A DNA stretch of 64,000 bases from an uncultured Lachnospiraceae bacterium (GTDB taxonomy: Bacteria; Bacillota; Clostridia; Lachnospirales; Lachnospiraceae). Where the stretch lies: NCBI GenBank assembly GCA_902796595.1, contig CADBPM010000026.1, positions 29,821-93,820 on the forward strand, written 5' to 3'. The position numbers were made by a program, and so were the translations under genes. Position 1 is the stretch's first letter; each line of letters begins with the position of its first letter. Shown one piece after another: positions 55,468 through 63,552 of the stretch. The notes under the pieces are model-generated. The model did no database searches. It saw nothing but the letters and a program-made list of their open reading frames with translations, and was not told the origin of the DNA.

Positions 55468-56571
55468 ATGTCAAAATTAAAACGTGATCCAATCCTTGCT
55501 GTATCGCTTGCCTTAGCGATAGCATCCTGTTTTCTCATCTTTCCGGATGAGAAATATGCTTCCTATATAAACTGGAAGACCCTCTCACTCCTTTTTTCCC
55601 TTATGGCTGTTACAGCCGGAATGAAATCAATAGGAGTATTTGACAGACTTGTAAATGCTCTTCTATCACACATCCACAGCCTGCGCCTTATTTCAATCCT
55701 GATCGTGCTCATTTCAACCTTTATGTCCATGTTTCTTACAAACGACGTAACGCTTGTAACTCTGGTTCCATTTACAATACTTCTCTTTAATGAAACGGAC
55801 TCAAAAGGGCTAAGAAACACGCTTATAATGGAGACCATAGGAGCAAACCTCGGTTCCATGCTGACCCCCTTCGGCAATCCACAGAACCTTTTCCTCTACA
55901 CCACCTATGGCATATCTTTTTCAGGCTTTATCATGTTCATGCTGCCTTATTTCCTGCTTTCACTCATGATAATCCTTGTAATGACACTGATAGTATCACC
56001 AAAAGGTGAAACAGGACAAGTTCAGACAAGCATGAAAGGTCCAAAGATGGATTACCTGCGCTTTGCAATTTATTTATCCCTTTTCTTCATTGCAATACTT
56101 TCTGTTGCAGGCTTCATAGACCACATAATTGTCTTTGCAGCAGTTATTATCGCAATGTTGCTTTTAAGCCCACATGTCCTTGCAAAGGTCGATTATTCGC
56201 TTCTCCTTACCTTTATATTTTTCTTCATATTTATAGGAAATATAGGAAGGCTGCCTGCTGTCAGTACATTTTTAAAATCAATTGTCACAGGACATGAAAT
56301 GCTGACAGGCATTATTGCTTCGCAGTTTGTCAGTAATGTTCCCGCCGCTATTCTTCTGTCAGGATTTACAGACAACGGCAAGGCACTTCTCCTTGGCACC
56401 GACATAGGCGGTCTCGGCACCATAATCGCTTCCATGGCAAGTGTGATCACTATAAAGCAATATTCAAGACTTGGTGGAAAGACAGGAAAATATCTTATAA
56501 CCTTTACCATCTTAAATGTCATCGCCCTCGCCATTTTAACCATATTCGCCCTAAGTCAGGGAATATGTTGA
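55468..56571 (+). CDS. SLC13/ArsB-like anion transporter
   Basis: 367 aa with about ten membrane spans. The two repeat signatures of the ion transporter superfamily are seen as FLTNDVTLVTLVPFTI and FVSNVPAAILLSGFT, each a re-entrant loop with a conserved Asn. This places it with Na+/sulfate, dicarboxylate or arsenite-type carriers (YbiR-like). The substrate is unknown. GGAGA ribosome binding site 6 nt before the ATG. It contains a GGTTGAAATG word (55710-55719) coding IST. Confidence 0.85.
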   Translation: MSKLKRDPILAVSLALAIASCFLIFPDEKYASYINWKTLSLLFSLMAVTAGMKSIGVFDRLVNALLSHIHSLRLISILIVLISTFMSMFLTNDVTLVTLVPFTILLFNETDSKGLRNTLIMETIGANLGSMLTPFGNPQNLFLYTTYGISFSGFIMFMLPYFLLSLMIILVMTLIVSPKGETGQVQTSMKGPKMDYLRFAIYLSLFFIAILSVAGFIDHIIVFAAVIIAMLLLSPHVLAKVDYSLLLTFIFFFIFIGNIGRLPAVSTFLKSIVTGHEMLTGIIASQFVSNVPAAILLSGFTDNGKALLLGTDIGGLGTIIASMASVITIKQYSRLGGKTGKYLITFTILNVIALAILTIFALSQGIC

Positions 56572-56869
56572 AATAAACTCATGCATATCATCTGCCGGTG
56601 CCAGATTCCTTTAGCACCGGCTTTTTTCTTATGTCTGAGAAGACCTGCTTCGAACATTTAGCATTCATAGCATATCCAATAATAGGATGTGCTTTTCATG
56701 CAATACCTACAAATTCCAGCCATTCGATCTGTTAATCCCGTCAATAGCTTTCTTGGAGCACCTATGTTATAATACTACTCGTTTAGTTCTCTAAACATCT
56801 AAAAATCTAATCTCTAAAAAAAACTTTATTAATTTCCAAAACACTACTATAATATAAGGAGAAGTATAT
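56572..56869. other. Intergenic region before the Rpn gene
   Basis: It holds the terminator of the anion transporter (stem GCCGGTGC/GCACCGGC at 56594-56621 followed by six T) and a TATAAT box at 56768-56773 without a clear -35. Nothing else was recognised. Confidence 0.6.
56594..56627 (+). terminator. Terminator of the anion transporter gene
   Basis: 8-bp stem GCCGGTGC / GCACCGGC, 12-base loop, six T immediately after. Confidence 0.88.
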
Positions 56870-57775
56870 ATGAGTACTGAATTTAATACAGATGATGGTG
56901 TATCGGTAAATCGAGAGGTAAAAGACGAACTGTTCAGATTTATCTTTATAGCTCCAGAGAACAAGCCTCACCTCCTGTCTCTCTATAACGCCCTCAGCGG
57001 CAAATCATACACCAACCCGGACGATTTAATAATAACCACACTCGAGGATGCCATTTTCATCAACATGAAGAATGACCTTTCCTTCCTCATTGATGGGGAA
57101 ATGTCACTTTTTGAACATCAGTCAACCTATAACCCAAATATGCCGTTACGAGGATTTCTTTACTTTGCTCATCTCTACGATAGCTATTTGTCAAGTATAA
57201 ACAAGGACCTGTATGGTAATACCCTTGTCAAAATACCATCGCCAAGATACATAGTCTTTTATAACGGCCTTGATAAGAATGTTACGGATGAAATGGATCT
57301 GCACTTATCAGACGCTTTTACAGGTGATAATGATAACGGCAACTTTGAGTGGACTGCAAAAATCCTCAACATCAACAACGGACACAACGAAAAGCTCATG
57401 AAGCAGTGTGCGGCTCTATCAGAATATAGCCAGTTCATAGCTGACTTCCGTATCAAGCTTCACAGCGGTGCTCCAAAAGAAGAAGCCGCCATTTACGCTG
57501 TTGACAATGCTATCAGGCGTCCGACTCTTGGAAAATTTTTCTTAAAAATGAAAGGAGATGCATACAGTATGCTGCTAACAAAATATGTCAGTAATGAAGA
57601 ATATGAAGCCCGTAGATATGAAGAGGGCATTGCCGAGGGTATCGCTAAGGGCCATGCTGAGGGCTACGACCTCATGGTAGAAGTTGTTACCAAATTGAGG
57701 AATGGTGAAAGTGAAGCAGATTTACGCAAGGAATACCCCGATGAACTCGTCGATAAGGCACTTATTTTAAAATAA
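56870..57775 (+). CDS. Rpn-family PD-(D/E)XK nuclease
   Basis: 301 aa. Recombination-promoting nuclease/putative transposase family: N-terminal DELFRFIFIAPENKPHLLSLYNAL, the nuclease core FLIDGEMSLFEHQST (Asp, Glu, Gln of the active site) near 75-92 and a C-terminal helical tail with YEEGIAEGIAKGHAEGYD repeats. Members nick or cut DNA, are often multicopy in Lachnospiraceae and may promote RecA-independent transfer. AGGAG site before the ATG. Confidence 0.88.
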   Translation: MSTEFNTDDGVSVNREVKDELFRFIFIAPENKPHLLSLYNALSGKSYTNPDDLIITTLEDAIFINMKNDLSFLIDGEMSLFEHQSTYNPNMPLRGFLYFAHLYDSYLSSINKDLYGNTLVKIPSPRYIVFYNGLDKNVTDEMDLHLSDAFTGDNDNGNFEWTAKILNINNGHNEKLMKQCAALSEYSQFIADFRIKLHSGAPKEEAAIYAVDNAIRRPTLGKFFLKMKGDAYSMLLTKYVSNEEYEARRYEEGIAEGIAKGHAEGYDLMVEVVTKLRNGESEADLRKEYPDELVDKALILK

Positions 57776-58046
57776 ATACTCACTTTGCTATAAACTGCCG
57801 GTGTCTTCACGATTTCAGCAAGTCTTTTATCTGATGTGAAAATACCGTCTATCCTATTGATGCACCGGTACTTTGTATCTTGGCAGCTTCAAGCATGGTG
57901 GTTAGATCATCTGCAGTTGCCTCCATAAATAGTTCTTGCTTGCCCTTATGCTCATGAATTGTCGCTATAAGCTGAATAATATCAGATGTAATAAGTTTCT
58001 CTGGTGCAGATTTATAATCAAAAATTCTCACTATATTCTCCTTCAT
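57776..58046 (-). pseudogene. Fic-family protein remnant, frameshifted and truncated
   Basis: The first 62 codons (MKENIVRIFDYKSAPEKLI... ending IQSTGAS) match the N-terminal domain of Fic AMP-transferase proteins. At about 57862 the frame shifts: the next frame continues RIDGIFTSDKRLAEIVKTPAVYSK, the expected following segment. Adding one A to the TCAATAGG stretch restores the frame (S-N-R-I-D-G-I). After about 30 more residues the homology ends at the 3' end of the Rpn gene, so the catalytic HPFxxGNGR domain is gone. Confidence 0.8.
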
Positions 58047-58049
58047 TTC

Positions 58050-58100
58050 TCATTAATCTCCATCATAATACAAATAAATGATGGAGATTAATGAGAGAAT
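58050..58100. repeat. 18-bp inverted repeat upstream of the fic remnant
   Basis: CTCATTAATCTCCATCAT and its exact complement ATGATGGAGATTAATGAG, about 10 bases apart, just before the start codon of the fic remnant. It could be a hairpin, an operator, or the scar of a mobile element. Confidence 0.6.
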
Positions 58101-58256
58101 TTTCTTCATTCAGATCCTCCGTAAGAAATACTCCAAGAGTCTCGTTGAAAAAACACTTGTTGATTGTCAAGTAAAAATTGACCCTTTCCAAAGGGGCAAA
58201 ACAAGTAGAAGTAGAGCCCAGTTAGTGTAACTATTATGAGAAGTTAACACAAAAAG

Positions 58257-59624
58257 CTATACCATAACACTATCCCAATCAAAATCTAATCTTTCGATAT
58301 CTTCCTCGGTAAGTTCATTACCCATCTGAACTTCAATAATATGTAAATCAATTTTTCCTGCTTTAACCGCATGCTTCATTCCTGGCTTAATATATGCTGT
58401 CGAACCTCTACTAATCTCATACTCTACGCCATCCAAAATAACAATTCCTTCCCCATCCGTAATCGTCCAGTACTCTGATCTATACCTGTGAATCTGGTAA
58501 CTGATATGTTTACCTGCTTTAATCACAAGATGCTTGGTCAAACTATTCTGACCATCATCACTTCTCCTATAATCTAGAACTTGATAATCACCCCAAGGTC
58601 TCTCCTCATACATAGGTCTGGCATCAGTCACGTAACTCTTCAGCTTTGTGCTGACCTCTTTGTCTGTAACAAGAATACCATCCGGCGTAGCTGCGATTGC
58701 CATGTTATGACATCCAAGGGCTATTAGAGGAATCTGAAGTTCATTTATGACATGTGTATTACTACAATTATCTATCAAAGCATTTCCACTTACAAGATCA
58801 GACATAGCTTCAGTCATTGTATTCCAAGTTCCAATGTCCTTCCACTGTCCTGAAAAGCATAAAACAGCTATATCAGATTCATTCTCTACAACCGCATAAT
58901 CAAAACTAATTTTAGGTAAAGTTTCGTATTTTTCAAAAAGCCATCTATAATTGCAGGTGCCAAAAAGTTTCTGCGCTTTGTTCAGAATGTAACTCAGCTT
59001 GAATGCAAATATTCCGCCATTCCAGAGCGCGCCTTGATCAATATACGCCTTAGCCTGCTCAGTAGATGGTTTTTCCTTAAATGATGCAACTCGTTCTATC
59101 TTATCTGATAAAGCAATATGTCCTAATTCATCTTTCTTCTCTGGAATAATATATCCATACTTTTCACTTGGATATGTAGGTTCTATACCCATTAAAGCAA
59201 TATGCCTGCTACCATTTTTAACCATTTTATCTAACTGCTTTAATGCTTGAAAATAGTCATCTTCGACAAATGCATCCACTGGGCAAACTATCACTGGTTC
59301 ATCAAGATTAATGTTCTTCATTTCATGAAGATATGCCGATGCCAATACAATAGCCGGAAATGTATCTCTCCTACAAGGCTCTACTGAAATTCCCACATCC
59401 TCTCCAAGCTGTGCCCTAATACTGCTCACCTGGTTCTCAGATGTGGCAAAGGTCACACTTGACTCTGGAGATATACTAATAAGCATTCTGTACATCCGCT
59501 GTACCATCGATTCATAAGATCCATCAGGCAACTTAAAAATCTTCAGAAACTGTTTTGATCTTACCTCATTTGACAATGGCCATAATCGTTTACCGGAACC
59601 TCCGGATAGAAATATTACATTCAT
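58257..59624 (-). CDS. manC: Mannose-1-phosphate guanylyltransferase
   Basis: 455 aa. The N-terminal nucleotidyltransferase has GGSGKRLWPLSNEVRSKQF and CPVDAFVED. The C-terminal region (about 350-455) has the cupin segment of the phosphomannose isomerase type (EERPWGDYQVLD, ISYQIHRYRSEYW), as in bifunctional ManC proteins. It makes GDP-mannose for glycans. The mannose 1-phosphate could come from the GH130 phosphorylases. It is the last gene of the glycan cluster seen here. Confidence 0.92.
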   Translation of the reverse strand: MNVIFLSGGSGKRLWPLSNEVRSKQFLKIFKLPDGSYESMVQRMYRMLISISPESSVTFATSENQVSSIRAQLGEDVGISVEPCRRDTFPAIVLASAYLHEMKNINLDEPVIVCPVDAFVEDDYFQALKQLDKMVKNGSRHIALMGIEPTYPSEKYGYIIPEKKDELGHIALSDKIERVASFKEKPSTEQAKAYIDQGALWNGGIFAFKLSYILNKAQKLFGTCNYRWLFEKYETLPKISFDYAVVENESDIAVLCFSGQWKDIGTWNTMTEAMSDLVSGNALIDNCSNTHVINELQIPLIALGCHNMAIAATPDGILVTDKEVSTKLKSYVTDARPMYEERPWGDYQVLDYRRSDDGQNSLTKHLVIKAGKHISYQIHRYRSEYWTITDGEGIVILDGVEYEISRGSTAYIKPGMKHAVKAGKIDLHIIEVQMGNELTEEDIERLDFDWDSVMV

Positions 59625-59709
59625 TCAAATCAATCCTCATTACAGCAGTTGAATCAATTAATAGATCTACGTTTTTTATCATATAAAATTGCTTTAATTC
59701 AAATATTGA

Positions 59710-60660
59710 CTAAAAAAAACATCGTTTCACTAATAAACATGCGCCTCTAAAAAACATTATTGATTCTGTCATATCTGCTATTTTAGAAGCTCTCGAACTA
59801 ATTTTAGATATTTCCGATAATGGTCGTCCACTGCATACACGCTCACAAATTAAACTCAAAAAATTATAAGCAGATACTTTAGAATCGGCATATGAAACAT
59901 CATAAAATTCATGACAAAAAGAAGTTTCTAAATCCTCTATGATGTATATCCCACCTGAAGGCAATATATCATATAAATATTCTAAACAAAGAATCTGATG
60001 GCTCCAAATATGTGATGCATCATCAATTATAATTTGAGGTCTATAATTTCTTAACTTTAGAATATTATCTATATTTGATAAATCAGTAATCTCAATTTTA
60101 ATATTTTCATTTTGATATCCTCTGCATTTTTCATCAATATCTACGCCAATAATTGTTGAATTATAAAAATAATTAGCCCACATTTGAAGACTTGCCCCAT
60201 TGAAAACTCCTAATTCTAATCTTACATTCTTCTTCTCCCTATATCTATGTAAAAAAAGCTCATATTTATTTAAATAATTATGAGAAAGACTGCTCTTATC
60301 TGTACAACTCTGCACTCCCAATTTGTCAAGCTCAGTCAATTCATTATAAAAATCACCACTTGAATTTACGGGCATGCGTTTTTGAAAATAATTAATAACC
60401 TTATAATTAGTAATAGCCTTTTCATTAACATTTTTAATCACATCACTAACTTTTTCTTCTGTAACTGCAATTAAAAGCAGATCCTCATTGCATAAATTCA
60501 AGTCTTTCAAATGGATACAGTCTATTCCTTGATATTCCAGTGCATCAAAAGTATCACTTACAACAAAAGATTTTACCGTAATATCCGTTTTCTTAAGATA
60601 TCTAGCAAGCCACTTACCTGACTCACCAGCACCATATATATATACCTTCTCCCTGTACAT
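59710..60660 (-). CDS. Rossmann-type N-terminal domain fused to a CmcI-like methyltransferase
   Basis: 316 aa. Residues 1-95 form a small Rossmann module with VYIYGAGESGKWLARYL and KVINYFQKRM, like the N-terminal domain of PglD or of capsule-pathway fusions. Residues about 110-316 resemble cephalosporin-hydroxylase/CmcI-type SAM methyltransferases: LELGVFNGASLQMWANYF, IGVDID, IIIDDASH and GGIYIIEDLETSF. It probably modifies a sugar or lipid-linked glycan. No word GGTTGAAATG here and AT-rich, like its neighbours. Confidence 0.75.
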   Translation of the reverse strand: MYREKVYIYGAGESGKWLARYLKKTDITVKSFVVSDTFDALEYQGIDCIHLKDLNLCNEDLLLIAVTEEKVSDVIKNVNEKAITNYKVINYFQKRMPVNSSGDFYNELTELDKLGVQSCTDKSSLSHNYLNKYELFLHRYREKKNVRLELGVFNGASLQMWANYFYNSTIIGVDIDEKCRGYQNENIKIEITDLSNIDNILKLRNYRPQIIIDDASHIWSHQILCLEYLYDILPSGGIYIIEDLETSFCHEFYDVSYADSKVSAYNFLSLICERVCSGRPLSEISKISSRASKIADMTESIMFFRGACLLVKRCFF

Positions 60661-60727
60661 AAATCTATGATTTTATTATTATATGTGGGATTTACACACA
60701 GATCGTTAACGTCAAGCATTTCCATAA

Positions 60728-62161
60728 TTACTCTCCAATCAATTTATTAGATGTCATTCTTATAACAGTATCCGGATAAAATCTTTTTGTAGAAAACCAA
60801 TGTGCTGCAACATAAGCCCCACTTTCCATATTAGAAACCAACCCATCGCATAGCGATAATGCATACAAAACAGCTAAATAATCAAATGAAGCATCTTTTG
60901 CATTACTCTCAAATAATTCCCTAACCCACTTATCTCTATCATGCACTGAATCAAAAGTAACTCTATCTTGCTCAACAGAAAGAACTTTGCAATCAAGGTT
61001 GTCTTTTATTAATTCAAGATATTCTTTTTCTTCTGTTGCCACAAAGGCAAAATCAAATTTATTTATTTTCAACAAATGATTTAATTCAATTAAATAATTT
61101 TGTATACTTATGGGTACGCTTCCATTATTTCTGTATAAAAAAGATTCCGCTCTAAAATCTGTTCCACGCGCAATAATTCCAATAATTTTATTATGATTAT
61201 CAAATAGCTCTAAAGGTAATATTTTTTTGATTTTACTAATTGCAAAATCTCGAATAACAATTCCCCCCCCAAAAAAATCATTTAAATACGAATACGGACT
61301 ATTTCTCATCATCATGCGTTTAATACAAATCAATAAATTATTGAGTCTATCATTTGCTCCAATATAATCACAATCATCCACAATAACATTTTGACTATCA
61401 AAAATTTCATCCTTAAACTGCGATTCATTAAAAACAAAACTATCCCATAGTTTTACGTTATATTGACAATTCGAATCAGTTATATGTACAACTGGATGGA
61501 ATCCCTTATCTTTAGCAATCCATACCCTTACCATTATATCGCAAAGTATATCTACCATTCCCGAATTTCCACATTTAAGCGATATCAGCCAAAAGATTTT
61601 ATCAGGGTTCTTATCCCCAAATCTTTTAACATTCTTAAACATAAACACATATTGCATTAGCTGTAATGATGTATAAACATTTAAGTCAACCTGCGGAATT
61701 ATATCTTGACACTGTTGAATACCTTCAATAACGAACATACATTTTTCATTTAAACTACGTTTCTTAATTTCATAAACATTCTTAAATATCTTTACATCAT
61801 TTTTCAGAAAACGTGCGTTATCATCTAAAAATATCACTTCTATATTTGGATAATGCCTCTGAATAATTGTCGCAAGTACACAAGTATATTCCTCAAACTC
61901 AAAGAACACGACACAGTCATAATTAACGAATATTTGAAGATTTAAATATCTCTTATCTATATTTAGATCAAAATCAGTAAACTCTTCAAAATATATCGCA
62001 TTTTTACAATTGCATTGATGAAACATGCAGAACAAAAACTTTCCTTCTCTGTCAACTACTGAATATATGTTTTTTGAAATATCGCTTTCACATAAATCCT
62101 TATATTTCTCCCTTACTTCCTTAAAAACTGTCACTACACAGCCATCTACTGATTGATCCAT
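60728..62161 (-). CDS. Glycosyltransferase-like protein of unknown family
   Basis: 477 aa with no signal or membrane span. The N-terminal 280 residues are unlike anything I recognise, apart from Cys-rich HQCNCKNAIYF. The C-terminal half shows IGIIARGTDFRAE near 330 and SVHDRDKWVRE, then LYALSLCDGLVSNMESGAY. This recalls fucosyltransferase-like GT-B enzymes, where an R-x-x-D motif binds the donor. Function assignment is tentative; context suggests a polysaccharide transferase. Confidence 0.55.
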   Translation of the reverse strand: MDQSVDGCVVTVFKEVREKYKDLCESDISKNIYSVVDREGKFLFCMFHQCNCKNAIYFEEFTDFDLNIDKRYLNLQIFVNYDCVVFFEFEEYTCVLATIIQRHYPNIEVIFLDDNARFLKNDVKIFKNVYEIKKRSLNEKCMFVIEGIQQCQDIIPQVDLNVYTSLQLMQYVFMFKNVKRFGDKNPDKIFWLISLKCGNSGMVDILCDIMVRVWIAKDKGFHPVVHITDSNCQYNVKLWDSFVFNESQFKDEIFDSQNVIVDDCDYIGANDRLNNLLICIKRMMMRNSPYSYLNDFFGGGIVIRDFAISKIKKILPLELFDNHNKIIGIIARGTDFRAESFLYRNNGSVPISIQNYLIELNHLLKINKFDFAFVATEEKEYLELIKDNLDCKVLSVEQDRVTFDSVHDRDKWVRELFESNAKDASFDYLAVLYALSLCDGLVSNMESGAYVAAHWFSTKRFYPDTVIRMTSNKLIGE

Positions 62162-62163
62162 AA

Positions 62164-62373
62164 TTATAGCATTTTTTTGATAGGTTTATTTTCCACAAAA
62201 TCCGAAAGAAAGTAAAACCCATAAAATGTACTATTATCATCCTCTAAAACTACAATCAAGTCGCGAAAAGAAGGTACTTTACCTCTATAGCACTGTAAAC
62301 AATACGAAGTAAAAGACTTTGATAATAATTCAGACTTATTTATCAATAAATAATCATATCTAATTCTTAGCAT
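62164..62373 (-). CDS. Small hypothetical protein in the glycan cluster
   Basis: 69 aa, ATG close to a TAAGGAG site, ending 2 nt before the next gene. Composition rich in aromatic residues, Leu and Ser. No recognised motif. It may be the remnant of a larger gene or a small accessory protein. Confidence 0.5.
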   Translation of the reverse strand: MLRIRYDYLLINKSELLSKSFTSYCLQCYRGKVPSFRDLIVVLEDDNSTFYGFYFLSDFVENKPIKKML

Positions 62374-62397
62374 AATACTCCTTATTATAATTTGTAT

Positions 62398-63552
62398 TCA
62401 GAAGAAAGTGTCACATTGTGCACAGTTTCCCCAATTTTCACGTCCTTTATATAAAGCCTCTCTTACTTTTTTATACCTTTCACCATACCAGATATCCACC
62501 AGATCCTCATCATTAACATTTCCTAAAGTAAACTGCCCAATTGCATCATTACAGCATAATGAGCATTCTCCACTTGGTCTTATTATCATTTGCCAAAAAG
62601 GAAGAGAACATCTTTCTTTTCCATAATCAATAATTTGTTTTCGATTTGGCGACGTGCCACCTCTTGAGGTAAGTATTTCATTTGGGTTACGCAAAAGTAT
62701 CGTAGTTTTTCTTCTGTAATCTGAATGATTTTTGCAAAAGTCATATATCTCTTTAACTGGTTTAATCAATTCTAGTTTAGGATGATAATTATCTATTATA
62801 AGCTCATCCAAATAATCGACCGTTTCTATATATTTTTGTAGCGTAAGAAGAGTGCCATTCGTAAATATGTGCATCTGCGCATAAGGCAATTTTTTACGAG
62901 CATACTTGTTCCACTCTATAAATCTTTCATCAAGATAAGGTTCATTGTTAGAAAAAAGAGCAAATCGCCCTGAATAATTCAATTTAGAAAGCTCATCAAC
63001 AATTTTATAAAAAAGTTCCTGAGTCATAAAACGTTCTTTTCTAGGATCCATATTCTTATTCACAGGACAAAATGCACAAGATCCATTACATCTATTATAT
63101 GATTCAATTTCAATATGTGAAAAAAGAGGTGTAAACTCGTAAAACTCACCAACCAACTCATACACCTGTTTTATAGCGCTGCTATTTTGAATATTTTGAT
63201 TCCATTCTGTCTCGCTTTCCGATTCAGGTTTATCTAGGTAGGTATTTAAGACAAGTTGATCATTTGAAAAATAATTTCCCCACGATTCAACTGGTAAGAT
63301 TTCCACTTCGCTTATCCCTAGTGAATTCAATTGGTTTTTAATTTTATTTCTTCCTTTTCTTACTGAAATCAATATCTTAGAAAAATTATAATTTAAAATA
63401 TCATTTGGAGGCACAATCTGAATACCATGAAATAAAGTATTCCACCTTGTAGAATCATTATCAGAGAAACAGATTATATTTTCTCTACCAAATTTTTCAA
63501 TAGCTTTCAGTCCATTTCGTCCGGCGCCAAAAATAATAACATCCTTATACAT
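62398..63552 (-). CDS. Radical SAM/SPASM protein with an N-terminal Rossmann module
   Basis: About 384 aa. Residues 1-105 (DVIIFGAGRNGLKAIEKFG, CFSDND, ILISVRKG) are a Rossmann module like that of the methyltransferase at 59710. The radical SAM core has CNGSCAFC (CX3-4CX2C type) near 165, and a C-terminal SPASM-like cluster: CSLPFW, CSLCCND and CAQC. It probably modifies a sugar in glycan assembly. ATG 63552 is chosen because GGAGG lies 6 nt before it and overlaps the preceding stop codon. Confidence 0.8.
   Translation of the reverse strand: MYKDVIIFGAGRNGLKAIEKFGRENIICFSDNDSTRWNTLFHGIQIVPPNDILNYNFSKILISVRKGRNKIKNQLNSLGISEVEILPVESWGNYFSNDQLVLNTYLDKPESESETEWNQNIQNSSAIKQVYELVGEFYEFTPLFSHIEIESYNRCNGSCAFCPVNKNMDPRKERFMTQELFYKIVDELSKLNYSGRFALFSNNEPYLDERFIEWNKYARKKLPYAQMHIFTNGTLLTLQKYIETVDYLDELIIDNYHPKLELIKPVKEIYDFCKNHSDYRRKTTILLRNPNEILTSRGGTSPNRKQIIDYGKERCSLPFWQMIIRPSGECSLCCNDAIGQFTLGNVNDEDLVDIWYGERYKKVREALYKGRENWGNCAQCDTFF

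Noticed and set aside
3205..55719. GGTTGAAATG as a Chi or FtsK-orienting (KOPS-like) sequence
   Set aside because: Such sites are skewed to one strand along a replication arm. Here the 14 exact copies are 7 on each strand, also within genes of one direction, and some form inverted pairs.
58082..58231. 49-codon frame starting in the 18-bp inverted repeat
   Set aside because: No ribosome binding site, no recognised motif, and it crosses a stretch that looks like a mobile-element end.
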